A DNA stretch of 64,000 nt from assembly GCA_030248225.1 (NCBI GenBank), contig JASANE010029132.1, positions 1 through 64,000 on the forward strand, given 5' to 3'. The DNA comes from Trileptium ribeirensis. Lineage: Eukaryota > Nematoda > Enoplea > Enoplida > Thoracostomopsidae. Shown here in pieces: positions 1 through 13,500 of the stretch; within the stretch, counting starts at the first letter, position 1; each line of letters begins with the position of its first letter. The notes below the pieces were generated by a model. It was not told where the DNA came from. It saw only the letters and a list, made by a program, of their open reading frames with translations, and made no database searches. A program made the position numbers and the translations under genes.

Positions 1-676
1 TCACACCAATGCTATATTAAGCCTTAAACGACTAAGCTTTTTTCAGGTTACGCTCCAGACTAGAGGTCCCAGAGGACATGGGCCTGATTCCTCAAGTACT
101 TGGTCAAAATTGAAGATTTAAGAAATAGACCCTCGATAGCCGTTGATAACAAACTAATCCTGCAGGATGAAATGTTCTCTAGTCCATATCGTTACAAAAT
201 AACAAGCAAAACCATACAGAATCAGCTTCCTATCAGTCTAGGAACGTATAAAAGTGCGCGTGTTACTACAATAAATACTAATTTTTTTATGTTGATAACA
301 ATCTTGTTTCCAACATTAAAAAATTGTATATAGTTTAAAATAATTAAGAATGCTATTTTGTTTTAAATTTTCATGACAAACTATTGCGCCGTCTCGTTAT
401 CTCGTCGTTATCAATATAGTCAAAGATGTAAATAACGAACGTTTCACGAGCGAGACGGTTGAAAATTTGTACTATTAACAGTTTGGTTAGAATAATTTCA
501 AATGACGTTTTTAAACACATTTTTTTATTTGAAACAATGATTTGTTACGAATAATTTAGTTTCAAATTTATTTAAAATTTTAAATTCTTTAAATACCACA
601 GTCGATTTAAGAAGTTAGAACTTGATTACGATTTCATACAGAGGTAAATTACATGTGTGACAAAATAAATAACAAA

Positions 677-707
<31 letters not shown>

Positions 708-1389
708 GTATATACATATATATATACAATCTGTAGATATATATACAAGCATATATATAATCAGTATAGTGATAACATTGTAACGAATCATACGATTATT
801 AACTATTTCCGGTTCCAAAAATGTTGAGTTACGTTGTCAGAGTTATGGCACCCTACACATGCAACCACAAACGTCTTTGAATAGACATAAGTGAGGTAGT
901 GACTTCACACAGTTTCCATTTTACGACACGTCAGTTCCTATGCATAAAAATTCCGGTGCATATTATATTTAACATTGCCTTACGCTTAATAATGTAGTGT
1001 AATTATAGGTGTTGCATAACTATGCTTAGTGCAAACTTTTAGAAAAATTTGATAGTTAATGTTGAGCTTTTATTATGCTGTTTTCAGGATTATAGCAAGA
1101 ACAAAGCTACTTAATAATAAGCTACATAATCCTTAAATTTTAAGATTTAAAGCATAATTTATTTAAAAATTGTGAAAGCTTTATTTGATTTAAAATTTCA
1201 TGTTTTCTATTATGAAATAGAATTATTGAAATATATTAGCACAATTATGCTTGTTGTAAATTTAATCTAGTTATACTGAAAAAGTGGCTTAAATTCCTAA
1301 CTTATTAATTAGCGTAGCTCAAGGATTGCAAGATAGTGTTATTATGTTAAAAAATTAGTATAATATTGCTAAACATTTGGCAAAAAACA
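1..1389. other. AT-rich DNA, no supported gene
   Basis: A 77-codon frame at 100-333 (plus) follows a T-rich CAG at 46 and could in principle be exon-like, but it has no recognised domain and no convincing donor. The rest is AT-rich, with the TA microsatellite. Confidence 0.5.
678..765. repeat. (TA)n microsatellite
   Basis: Twelve uninterrupted TA units are followed by imperfect tatatacatata stretches. Flanking DNA from 334 to 1390 is AT-rich with no supported gene. Confidence 0.9.
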
Positions 1390-2540
1390 TTTTGGCTGAA
1401 GTATAGTCAATCTGGTCTATCGACCAACGGTATCGAAACCATGTTAACAGCCCTATTATCAACAATGTTCCTGACTGAACACATGCTGCGCTGTAACTAG
1501 CCCCTGCAGCGTCAATCAAAATTGATGTTTGGCCCCCCGGAGTTGCTGCGGTCCAAAATGGAACTCGACGAGTTGAGTTGGTTTAAAATAGAATATGACC
1601 GTACATGGTCGACATAGTTTCTATTCTGCTAGCCGGGCCCGTTTCGTACAAATACAATCAATGATTAGATGACGATACGGAACCAACATAGTCCACGTAG
1701 AAGTCAGCCAAACTTAGTCGTGATAGTTGCCGGATCGCACCAGTTCGACTGATTTCTCAACGCCGATTTTTTGTCTCAGCTAATCTGATTAACAAAGCGT
1801 ATATTCTTAATGGAAACTAGTTTAATCATGAACAAGTTTAGAATGGGAATCAGGAATCTACTATTATTCTTCACGATCAGGTAGAGAAGAATGACATGCC
1901 TTTATATGTTAGGTCGAAATTGTCCGCTGGGGCGGGTATCCACGGACCAGGTTGGGTTAGTGCCTTTATCGGCCAGTGGTGAAATGACTAAACTATCTTT
2001 ACTGAGCGCCGTTTAAAAAGGTGCATGGTTCATTTCCTTTCAAGTGGACGCCATCTGAAAGGCCGTATTTAGCGAGTATCTGTCCGAACAGCTAAACTAT
2101 TTTCGAAATTGGTGCTATGGGTAAGATCACTGGGATCTGACCAATTCACAATGTCCTCAAGCGGGAAGCCTTTCATTTAAGGTGGCTGGTTGGACGGTAG
2201 GAAGTTTAGTGACAAACGTGGGTCAGTCTCTTCGTCTTGTACCCTTGGCGGCCAGTGCCAGTAGCAAATAACTAACTATTACGAAGCTAATTGCACAGGA
2301 ATAGTTTAAACTCAATAAGGACGATATTACAAGCCCCTGATAGGTCTACAAGTTGTGGGCTTCGCGGGCTTGAAAAAACTTTATGAAACCTATTGGTACG
2401 GCTTAGCGGCGGTGGACAAGCCTCCAATTTCGCGGGTACCAATGGTCTTAAAAAATTTTGCACGCGCACACCTCTGCGTCAGCTAAATACAGAAGTGTAA
2501 TATTCTCCGGAAAATGTACTAAAATGAGTGAAATTTGTTA
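1390..2540. other. Base-balanced island of unknown origin, no intact gene
   Basis: This stretch is clearly less AT-rich than its flanks (ggccccccggagttgctgcg, ggggcgggtatccacggacc), yet every frame is broken by stops. The only frame over 60 codons (2287-2469, minus) has no recognised domain. It reads like an old transposon or retroelement that is too decayed to name. Confidence 0.5.
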
Positions 2541-3564
2541 CAATGGACAACAATCGCAGCCACCACATTTTTTAAACACTGATCGATCATCACATCTGAC
2601 TAAGGAAATTTAAGCATACATGCTTAAGACGGCGGCCGCCTCTCCCCCCCCCCGGGAACTTCCATGGGAATTCAGACCAGGGGCCATGTACATATGTTAC
2701 CACATGTATGCCTTTTGCATAGAAATAGATGTTCTCGACGCGCTTCTTGTTATGAGATAAATACATAAAGCCAGGGTTCAAAGTAGTATAAATAGACATG
2801 TGATTTTTTAAAAGAAAAGCTTGCTTTGCAACATGTGCTCAGCAAAGCGCTCTGCATACATGTATTCCACATTACAGCAGCTGAATGTTCACAATACTAT
2901 TGTAATTTACAAAACTGAGACAAAATATTTGAAATACAAGAGAAAAAATACTATGAATTTTATTTCGAAACATTCGTTCATATATATGGAAAACTCATTG
3001 TTCATATATTTTAAAACAATAGTGGTCTCAGTTTCCGATGGAAGTGGTAATATAAAATTTTATAAAATTTAAAATATATGTGGATTTAAAATAATTGTTA
3101 TAATAATTCTTTGTACAACAGAAATCAGAATGGCGCTTGTTTCCGTTTTTGTTATGTCTGATTGGTCTTTCGTCGGGTTACTTTGACCCGTCGTAATGTC
3201 GCCGTAAAAATAAACACAAAAACAATAGTAATAATAACAATAATAATAGTAACAGGTGATTTAGAGTAGCATTCCGCAACAAAATGCATATATAAATGTT
3301 GTAAAACGTGAAAATTTGTTAAATTTTACTCCAACATATTAAGAATTGCAAAAACTGTGTCAAACACGCGTCAGTTTTACTACGACAACCGACGCTACAA
3401 ATGTTAGTGATAAATTGTTGCAATCTCATGAACGAACGTAATCAAGGTGAGCGACTGTTTTTGTCGCAACATTAAACTAATTTACATTTTTATGGCAGAC
3501 AAAAAGGTGTTCTGGTGTTATTTTGTCACTACATACCATTAACTACATGTAGAAACTCTAAAGC
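2541..3564. other. AT-rich DNA, no supported gene
   Basis: A C10 run lies near 2645. A candidate ATG plus GTGAGC donor at 3428-3450 is too short to support. Confidence 0.6.
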
Positions 3565-4450
3565 CAAATGCGCTGAGTGCATATTTGACCAATTAATAAC
3601 AAAGATTCGGTGACATCTTGACGCTCTAAACTCAATTGTGCTGGGCGGACCTTTGACCAATAACAAGGATTCAAGGACATCTTGGAGCTCTAAATTCAAT
3701 TGCTCTGGGCGGACCTTTGACCAATAACAAGGAGTCAGGGACATCTTGGAGCTCTAAATTCAATTGCTCTGGGCGGACCTTTGAGCAATAACATGCATTC
3801 AGGGACATCTTGGAGCTCTAAATCCAATTGCACTGACCGGACATTTGACCAATAACAAAGATTCGGTGACCTCTTGACGCTCTAAACCCTATTGCGCTGA
3901 GCGGACGTTTGACCAGTAATATGGATTCATTGACATCTTGATGCTCTAAATCCAACTGCGCTGGGCGGACCTTGGACCAGTAACAACGGTTCAGTGACAT
4001 CTTGAAGCTGTAAATCCAATTGCCCTGGGCGGACCTTTCACTAATAACATAGATTCAGTGACATCTTGACGTTCTAAATCCAATTGCGCTCTGCGGACCT
4101 TTTACCAATAACAAGGATTCAGTGGCATCTTGAAGCTCTAAATCCAATTACGCTGTGCCAACCTTTGACCAATAATAAGGATTCGGTGACAGCTTGAAGC
4201 TTTAAATCCAATTGCACTGTATGGAGCTTTGACCAATAATAAGGATTCTGTGACAGCTTGAAGCTATAAATCCAATTGCACTGGATGGACCTTTGATCAA
4301 TAATAAGGATTCAGTGACAGCTTGAAGCTTTAAATCCAATTCCACTGGATGGACCTTTGACCAATAACAAGGATTGAGTGACATCTTGGAGCTCCAAAAC
4401 CAATTGCGCTCGGTGGACCTTTGATCAATGGCAAGGATTCAGTGACATTT
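3565..4450. repeat. 64-bp tandem array, ~14 copies
   Basis: The landmark ggacctttgaccaataacaa recurs every 64 bp (ggac at 3647, 3711, 3775, 3839, 3903). Copies are moderately diverged. Three minus-strand frames of 60-71 codons read across successive units; they are by-products of the repeat. Confidence 0.95.
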
Positions 4451-4689
4451 TATGATTTTCTCATATTGTAAAATATTATCCTTGCTTGAAAACAAACATC
4501 AACTTTTAGCTGTAAAGACCATCAGCTGTCTCTGAAATCTACACAACACTTACTGCCAACACTCACACAGGTGTCTTAGGTACCAACAAAAGATCTATAT
4601 CTTCTTTTTCCATGGTTACCGCTTTCTCCGCAGTAGTAATACCTTGATCATAGGAACATCAGCAGCAAAAGTAAGCTACAAAAATTTTA

Positions 4690-5288
4690 TTTTAAATTCA
4701 CAGGGTCACTCACGCAACATATATATAACAGATTTGAAATTAAACGAATATGGATAGTGAGGTCAAGATAATATAAGGCAATTGATATTTTAAATTCACA
4801 GGGTCACTCACGCAACATATATATAACATTAGATTTGAAATTAAACGAATATGGATAGTGAGGTCAAGATAATATAAGGCAATTGATATTTTAAATTCAC
4901 AGGGTCACTCACGCAACATATATATAACATTAGATTTGAAATTAAACGAATATAGATGGTGAGGTCAAGATAATATAAGGCAATTGATATTTTAAATTCA
5001 CAGGGTCACTCACGCAACATATATAACATTAGATTTGAAATTAAACGAATATGGATAGTGAGGTCAAGATAATATAAGGCAATTGATATTTTAAATTCAC
5101 AGGGTCACTCACGCAACATATATATAACATTAGATTTGAAATTAAACGAATATGGATAGTGAGGTCAAGATAATATAAGGCAATTGATATTTTAAATTCA
5201 CAGGGTCACTCACGCAACATATATAACATTAGATTTGAAATTAAACGAATGTGGATAGTGAGGTCAAGATAATATAAGGCAATTGATA
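4690..5288. repeat. ~100-bp tandem array, 6 copies
   Basis: cagggtcactcacgcaacat recurs at 4701, 4799, 4900, 5001, 5100 and 5201. The spacing varies from 98 to 101 bp, mainly through the TA-repeat length after the landmark and an optional cattag. Confidence 0.96.
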
Positions 5289-5689
5289 TACAAGACTGCA
5301 CCAGTGAAAGCTGTGCCATTTAGAAATACCGTATTCAGCTCCGTGACAATTGATTTTTAATACTGCGTAGTCGAATCCTAATAAAAGGTCGAACCATTTC
5401 ACTTCCATTGCTCAATCTCTCTTATGAGCAATTTGCTAAGCAGTTTTTTTACAAAACTGCTTTCAGACAAACAAAATCTTAACACATATGATCATTTAAG
5501 TTGTTATTCCCAAATCAGCGGTGTCATCGAACCCAGCAGAAAGCATAAAATTCGCCGTGGACAAATGACGAATGCCCCATCTTCCAACTTATCATATCTT
5601 TGTTTCATAATAACAAAAAAATAACGCGACCTGTACACCACTCACAACACGGATGCCTATAGAGTGTAAGGGGATTGGGCTAAACGATG

Positions 5690-5830
5690 GCAAAAATTTG
5701 GAAAGAATGAAGAAAAATTTTGGCTACCCTTTTGCCGTATCACCCCGGCGGGGACCCTAAAGCTCTCCCCTGCGCCAAAACCATTTACCTGTCTAAGTCG
5801 ACGAATTTTGAGCATATACGAATCAATCTA
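5690..5830 (+). repeat. GC-block/A-tract dispersed repeat
   Basis: gcaaaaatttgg-aaaaattttggct is followed by gccgtatcaccccggcgggg and gccaaaaccatttacctg. The same order appears at 18600-18700 (gccacttggcttacccacca; gccgaaaccatctagcac). Confidence 0.65.
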
Positions 5831-6174
5831 TTTTAGTGAGACGGAAAATTCAACCTTAATAGTTTCAACGCGGAAGAGAGTTAAACAAAGCTGACTGGTG
5901 CCCTGCAGATAATTCCAAAAGTGTATCTTTACTACACAGAAATATTAACAGATACAAATATTCCTGCTATTTGTCTTGCCTGAGCACATGTAAGTAAGTA
6001 TAGCGAAATTTTTATGCTGGCCTGAAATACATGAAACTCACACAGAACAACTGAGGTATATCCTACCACAGCAACTGAGACTGGCGTACACAGTGGAGGT
6101 CTGGGTATCCATACCAATGGCGGATCCATTGAGGGATCCATAGGTCGGATCCATTTCCCTCACAGGGTCAAGAA

Positions 6175-6500
6175 GTGGATAAACTTTTAAGAATTTTCGG
6201 GACTCAAAATTTTTAAAAAAATCTTTCCCAATAACTTTCCCAATCTCTTCCATTTTTCACGAAAGTATCCAAGATTTTTGTCAATTTTCCTTTGATTTTT
6301 GCCAATTTCCTCCAATTTCGGTTAAAATTTTCGAGCGGAAGAGGTTGCGATTTGTTGGAGGGATGTGGCGCCTCGAAAGGGGAAGGGGATGTGGAGAGTC
6401 TCGGGGAAGGGCCTGATGGCTGAAGCGCCATAGACCCCCGTGAAACCCAGCATCCGCCACAGGTGCAGACCCACCCAGGTAAGGTGACCAAACATTTTAT
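6175..6500 (-). repeat. GC-block/A-tract dispersed repeat
   Basis: A run of T-tracts (gatttttgtcaattttcctt, gatttttgccaatttcctcc) is followed by GC-rich DNA (ggagggatgtggcgcctcga, ggggaaggggatgtggagag). A 117-codon minus frame covers it, but it is low-complexity and Lys/Asn-rich where it reads the T-tracts; I do not regard it as a gene. Confidence 0.65.
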
Positions 6501-8580
6501 GTGAGAAACGTCTTCGTCAAAATCCCGCACATAACGATAATTTTGAGAAGGATGGCCCTTATCCAATAGTATTATGGCAATGTAAATTTAGTCAAGTTCC
6601 GCCATGTATAACGCAACGGTCCATTTAAATTTGACATCGGGCCACTGCTAAGACAAAATCCTGGATTTGTGCCACTAACAATCATGACTCCAACCTCGCA
6701 TATTTTAGTCACAAATCAACTTTCTTGAAGTCACTACGCTGATGGCTATCTTCAGAATGAAAAGCAACAAGGCTGTGGTTTTAACATAAAAAAATATTCT
6801 GACAACCTTTCAAACCTTTCTGATTACTAGGGAACATTTTGGTTACAATTATTACAATATTGTATTTAAACCTCAAGAAATATCTAAAACTAAAACACTT
6901 ACGGAAAAATCTTTTATAAAATAAAATATAGATATAATTATAAATCACATATTCCATATCACATAAATAATATGTATTTGGTATGTGTTATTTCTATTAG
7001 ATATTGAATTATCCGCTGTTTTACCTTAAAATCCCCTCTCAGGAAAGTGCGATAAAATAATTACAATATACACTTAAATATAAACAAAATATTGGTATAA
7101 ACAATCTTGGAAACACGATATTTACTTTCAAGAACGCTGAGTTATTACAGTTTTATGTAAAATTTCCAGAGTAAAACTTTGCCTCTTATCTTGTTTCGAT
7201 ACTGATATTTCCTAGCATTTTTTAATTTTTTATTATTTTTCATTATAAAATCAAAATTTTATGCATGACAATAGAATAATAATACAAATTACGGTAATAT
7301 AAAAATAAGAATGAATGTATTGATACATACAAAAACGTGTCTTTTTGTAAATATTCATAATATAATTATTCTAATCCGTTTGTGGCAGTAGAAAATGTAG
7401 AATTAGAGAAAGTCACGAAACTGAAAAAAATTGACTAAACTTTATATATATGGGGGTAACGGGAAAATCTATGAAAGAGGGAAAGCATTTGACAGGTAAC
7501 GTACGAGTTTGTGGTCCCGTAACAATAACTGACTTCTGTTTGAATATTTCCTGGTTTTTTGCCAAGTTTCAGTAATTGAGATCATTGCTGAAATTCAGAG
7601 GGCTCGTAGCGGATGCCTGGTGATGTTAAACAAAGGTTGCACATATTTTTATGTTCTAACCGATGGAATGCAGTCAGCATACTGTTATTTTGCTTATGTT
7701 ATAAAGAACTCACCATGTGGAAGTTTTGTTCCAGTTCGCTCACGATAAAGGGTATTGAACAATAAAAATGGCATCACGGACCGTACTATTATTATGTAGT
7801 TTAGTGTTTTCCGGTACTATATATTTAAATATATTAAGAAAAAGGTGGCAAGACAGCTAAATAAAATTTGAAATTGCTTAAATTCTATTCCATACAACGT
7901 ATGGGTAACAGTGTTTCGTGAAATATCGCTGGACAAATTTTTAGTACATAAAAATCTTATAACGGAAATTCAGCAGATAGATTTTCCAGATATCTTTGTC
8001 GCAGGTAACGAAAATTGGACAGTTGCCATGGCAACGATGCCGCCACCATATAAACACCAATGTGTCTTAAACACCATATAAAATTAAGTAATGATATCCT
8101 GCACGCCATATTGCTGATAGTGTTACACATTCAGTTCATTCACGGAATTTAAACCTAATGGATTCTTGTTAACAGTAGACCGACGCATGTTTCTGATCAG
8201 GAGCATTTTTTTGCGATAGATAAATTAGTTGGATAACTATTCTATTATTAATGCAGATATCTGGTTTACATTTCCTGATAAACCTAGAGTTTGTGATGGC
8301 TTATTCGGAGAACTAATATCAAGAAGCTATCGGGGACTCTAAGCCATACGTGATAAATATTGATGTAAAAAATTAATCTTTCAGCTAACCCTTCCCGAAG
8401 CACATTGCAGAAAGATGAGTGAATATATCTAAAATATAATGAAAATTACAATAGCAGCTTTGATTGTTTTAGAATTATGAAGAGAGATTAAGGCAATATC
8501 TTGCCAGAAGTACTGCAGCAAAGATATTCAAAAGCGTCGGCAACCATAACTCAGAAAGCTCCGGTCGAAGAAGCATCTGG
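6501..8580. other. Unique AT-rich DNA
   Basis: No frame, repeat or RNA signature is supported here. Confidence 0.6.
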
Positions 8581-8790
8581 TCGGATGGCCTTGTTCCGGT
8601 TCGGCCGCGGGTTACCGGCCGATTTCTGTAGTTCTGCCAAGGTTACCGGCTGGCCTTGTTCCGGTTCGGCCGCGGGTTACCGGCCGATTTCTGTAGTTCT
8701 GCCAAGGTTACCGGCTGGCCTTGTTCCGGTTCGGCCGCGGGTTACCGGCCGATTTCTGTAGTTCTGCCAAGGTTACCGGCTACTGACCGG
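8581..8790. repeat. 65-bp GC-rich tandem repeat, ~3.2 copies
   Basis: Units with ggccttgttccggttcggcc and gggttaccggccgatttctg start at 8587, 8652 and 8717 and are essentially identical. The GC content contrasts sharply with the AT-rich flanks. Plus-strand frames of 64-86 codons across it are repeat by-products. Confidence 0.95.
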
Positions 8791-10553
8791 CAGGTGTACC
8801 GCAACAAACGTCGTCTGCTGTGGCTATCGTATATATTACATGCAGTATGATTACTTTATGCGACATATAAATAAATCACACTTTATTTAATGCTTAGTAT
8901 TACGAACCATAACTTTTTTCAAAGAACGCACGACTTCAAACATTTCGAGCCTATAAAGTCCTCCACTGTGCTATATTATACCGTAAGCTAAGCGCTATAG
9001 CACAGAGCTAGGGTTCAAGCGCCTATAATTGCACAACTTTTCCAAAACCATTCGCTAAATGCTATGTTTCTGTTATTTTCTAAATGTCTGTATGAAAGAG
9101 TACGAAAACAATTTCATTCCACCGCCAGTGGGACACGGTATTTTCTCAACGAGTATAGTAACCAGAAGTACATTATATCACAGCAATATAGCCCACATAT
9201 GCGCCATTATGTCTACTGTGACTAAAATATGACAATATTATGTGTCATCTTTTCTCAGTTTTGCACTTTTATCGGTAGTATATACACTGTCACAAAATAT
9301 TTTCGCAGCATCCTTTAGAATTTAAGTTTCATAGTATTTGCTAGAATATTAAACGGTAATGCTGGTAATGCGGTATTGCCTTTATACTGGATGGGAAATT
9401 TAAAAAATTATATGACGTTTAAGCTTATACAGCGGCGCTTCGGGAACGGAGGCAGAGAACGGGTCGATAACAGAATTTGGAAATTCCTAAATAATCATCA
9501 GCACCGAAAAAATAAAGCATTTTAATAAATGCCAGAAAAAATTATTTGAAGGTTTTATTTAATTTCGGCCATGTTCGTCCATACACCACAGAGAAGGGTC
9601 GATAACAGAATTTGGAAATTCCTAAATAATCAGCACCGAAAAAATAAAGCATTTTAATAAATGCCAGAAAAAATTATTTGAAGGTTTTATTTAATTTCGG
9701 TCAGGTTAGTCCATACACCACAGAGAAGGGTCGATAACAGAATTTGGAAATTCCTAAATAATCAGCACCGAAAAAATAAAGCATTTTAATAAATGCCAGA
9801 AAAAATTATTTGAAGGTTTTATTTAATTTCGGTCAGGTTCGTCCATACACCAAGAAACCCAGTCTCATACTTTAAAGCCATCGTCGCACTTTTCCAATTT
9901 TATTCTATAACGTGGATTCAAGTAATCTTTGATGAATTCTATACTTTTAGAGTGTTTTTTGATTAACCGCCTTGCGCTTTTACCACATACTTAAACATAA
10001 TGCAGTGTGTTCACAATAATGATTGAACAGCCAGATATGGACTAATTTCCATTTTACGAGATGACTAAAATACCAAGTAATTTGTAAACAGCTGAAACAG
10101 GGCGATATCCAGAAGGCAACCTTGCCATGCGACCAAGCTGTTTTGAAATTCAAGCTTTCAATTGTCATTCCGTCAAAATATATGTCCTGAATTTGCCACC
10201 CCCAAATTTTAGTCCTGGACGCGCCTTGCTTTCTGTTTTATATCAGTTTTAAAATTGTTGAAAAATTCTAAAATATTGTTATGTGGTCCATCCTGTCTCT
10301 AAAACAGTTTTAGTGTGAACCAGATAATTTGAAAAATACAAACGACTGTCGCGTATTTTCAATAAGATTGGCTGGCCTTTTGCGATTAAGATAAATGAGT
10401 TTTACTAGCCCGCGGCTGCATTATAACGTTAGCATATGTCAATTTACCTTTAGCATTGACCTGTAGAATTTTTGTTTATTACATTGGACTCAATAGTCAG
10501 TTTATAAATTAAAAATCATGCACATTGAATCCCAGTTTAAAATTTAACTTATC
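8791..10553. other. AT-rich DNA around the 132-135-bp repeat
   Basis: Outside 9461-9852 I see no gene. A 62-codon minus frame at 9980-10168 has no recognisable feature. Confidence 0.6.
9461..9852. repeat. 132-135-bp tandem repeat, 3 copies
   Basis: gggtcgataacagaatttgg begins at 9461, 9596 and 9728. The first copy has an extra tca (atcatcagc). Units end in ggttcgtccatacaccac. Confidence 0.95.
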
Positions 10554-13500
10554 TAAATTACAAGGTCACGCGTTTAAGGTCCGTCGGCTTCCTTTGGGGT
10601 ATATGGTCATGGTGGCACAGAAGGGACAGTGTTGCGATTAGGCCAGGGTGTATCCAAAAGTTTTCAACGCTGTACTAAACATTTCTAACTAAGTTTTCCA
10701 TTTCCTATTTCCCCAATTTGGCACTGAAATTTTTGTATTTTTGCTAAAATTACAATGTCACGGGTTTAAGGTCCGTCAGCTTCCTTCGGGTACATGGTTA
10801 TGGTGGCACAGAAGGGACAGCGTTGCGATTAGGCCAGGGTGTATCCAAAAGTTTTCAACGCTGTACTCAACATTTCTAACTAAGTTTTCCATTTCCTATT
10901 TTCCCAATTTGGCACTGAAATTTTTGTATTTTTGCTAAAATTACAATGTCACGGGTTTAAGGTCCGTCAGCTTCCTTCGGGTGCATGGTTATGGTGGCAC
11001 AGAAGGGACAGCGTTGCGATTAGGCCAGGGTGTATCCAAAAGTTTTCAACGCTGTACTCAACATTTCTAACTAAGTTTTCCATTTCCTATTTTCCCAATT
11101 TGGCACTGAAATTTTTGTATTTTTGCTAAAATTACAATGTCACGGGTTTAAGGTCCGTCGGCTTCCTTCGGGGTATATGGTTATGGTGGCACAGAAGGGA
11201 CAGCGTTGCGATTAGGCTAGGGTGTATCCAAAAGTTTTCAACGCTGTACTCAACATTTCTAACTAAGTTTTCCATTTCCTATTTCCCCAATTTGGCACTG
11301 AAATTTTTGTATTTTTGCTAAAATTACAATGTCACGGGTTTAAGGTACGTCAGCTTCCTTCGGGGTATATGGTTATGGTGGCACAGAAGGGACAGCGTTG
11401 CGATTAGGCTAGGGTGTATCCAAAAGTTTTCAACGCTGTACTCAACATTTCTAACTAAGTTTTCCATTTCCTATTTTCCCAATTTGGCACTGAAATTTTT
11501 GTATTTTTGCTAAAATTACAACGTCAAGGGTTTAAGGTCCGTCGGCTTCCTTCGGGGTATATGGTTATGGTGGCACAGAAGGGACAGCGTTGCGATTAGG
11601 CTAGGGTGTATCCAAAAGTTTTCAACGCTGTACTCAACATTTCTAACTAATTTTACCATTTCCTATTTTCCCAATTTGGCACTGAAATTTTTGTATTTTT
11701 GCTAAAATTACAATGTCACGGGTTTAAGGTCCGTCGGCTTCCTTCGGGGTACATGGTTATGGTGGCACAGAAGGGACAGCGTTGCGGTTAGGCCAGGGTG
11801 TATCCAAAAGTTTTCAAACGCTGTACTCAACATTTCTAACTAAGTTTTCCATTTCCTATTTCCCCAATTTGGCACTGAAATTTTTGTATTTTTGCTAAAA
11901 TTACAATGTCACGGGTTTAAGGTCCGTCAGCTTCCTTCGGGTACATGGTTATGGTGGCACAGAAGGGACAGCGTTGCGATTAGGCCAGGGTGTATCCAAA
12001 AGTTTTCAACGCTGTACTCAACATTTCTAACTAAGTTTTCCATTTCCTATTTTCCCAATTTGGCACTGAAATTTTTGTATTTTTGCTAAAATTACAACGT
12101 CAAGGGTTTAAGGTCCGTCGGCTTCCTTCGGGGTATATGGTTATGGTGGCACAGAAGGGACAGCGTTGCGATTAGGCCAGGGTGTATCCAAAAGTTTTCA
12201 ACGCTGTACTCAACATTTCTAACTAAGTTTTCCATTTCCTATTTTCCCAATTTGGCACTGAAATTTTTGTATTTTTGCTAAAATTACAATGTCACGGGTT
12301 TAAGGTCCTTCGGCTTCCTTCGGGGTATATGGTTATGGTGGCACAGAAGGGACAGCGTTGCGATTAGGCTAGGGTGTATCCAAAAGTTTTCAACGCTGTA
12401 CTCAACATTTCTAACTAAGTTTTCCATTTCCTATTTCCCCAATTTGGCACTGAAATTTTTGTATTTTTGCTAAAATTACAATGTCACGGGTTTAAGGTCC
12501 GTCAGCTTCCTTCGGGGTATATGGTTATGGTGGCACAGAAGGGACAGCGTTGCGATTAGGCTAGGGTGTATCCAAAAGTTTTCAACGCTGTACTCAACAT
12601 TTCTAACTAAGTTTTCCATTTCCTATTTTCCCAATTTGGCACTGAAATTTTTGTATTTTTGCTAAAATTACAACGTCAAGGGTTTAAGGTCCGTCGGCTT
12701 CCTTCGGGGTATATGGTTATGGTGGCACAGAAGGGACAGCGTTGCGATTAGGCTAGGGTGTATCCAAAAGTTTTCAACGCTGTACTCAACATTTCTAACT
12801 AATTTTACCATTTCCTATTTTCCCAATTTGGCACTGAAATTTTTGTATTTTTGCTAAAATTACAATGTCACGGGTTTAAGGTCCGTCGGCTTCCTTCGGG
12901 GTACATGGTTATGGTGGCACAGAAGGGACAGCGTTGCGGTTAGGCCAGGGTGTATCCAAAAGTTTTCAACGCTGTACTCAACATTTCTAACTAAGTTTTC
13001 CATTTCCTATTTCCCCAATTTGGCACTGAAATTTTTGTATTTTTGCTAAAATTACAATGTCACGGGTTTAAGGTCCGTCGGCTTCCTTCGGGGTATATGG
13101 TTATGGTGGCACAGAAGGGACAGCGTTGCGATTAGGCTAGGGTGTATCCAAAAGTTTTCAACGCTGTACTCAACATTTCTAACTAAGTTTTCCATTTCCT
13201 ATTTTCCCAATTTGGCACTGAAATTTTTGTATTTTTGCTAAAATTACAATGTCACGGGTTTAAGGTCCTTCGGCTTCCTTCGGGGTATATGGTTATGGTG
13301 GCACAGAAGGGACAGCGTTGCGATTAGGCTAGGGTGTATCCAAAAGTTTTCAACGCTGTACTCAACATTTCTAACTAAGTTTTCCATTTCCTATTTCCCC
13401 AATTTGGCACTGAAATTTTTGTATTTTTGCTAAAATTACAATGTCACGGGTTTAAGGTCCTTCGGCTTCCTTCGGGGTATATGGTTATGGTGGCACAGAA

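Noticed and set aside
46..131. Possible plus-strand exon after TTTTTTCAG near the window start
   Set aside because: It is open for only about 24 codons in one frame, and there is no protein match or supported upstream exon.
1500..1760. Retroelement integrase or RNase H in the base-balanced island
   Set aside because: Minus-strand translations gave only loose similarity in broken frames and in the wrong order.
6213..6566. 117-residue minus-strand frame
   Set aside because: It lies in a dispersed repeat and its Lys/Asn-rich end simply reads T-tracts.
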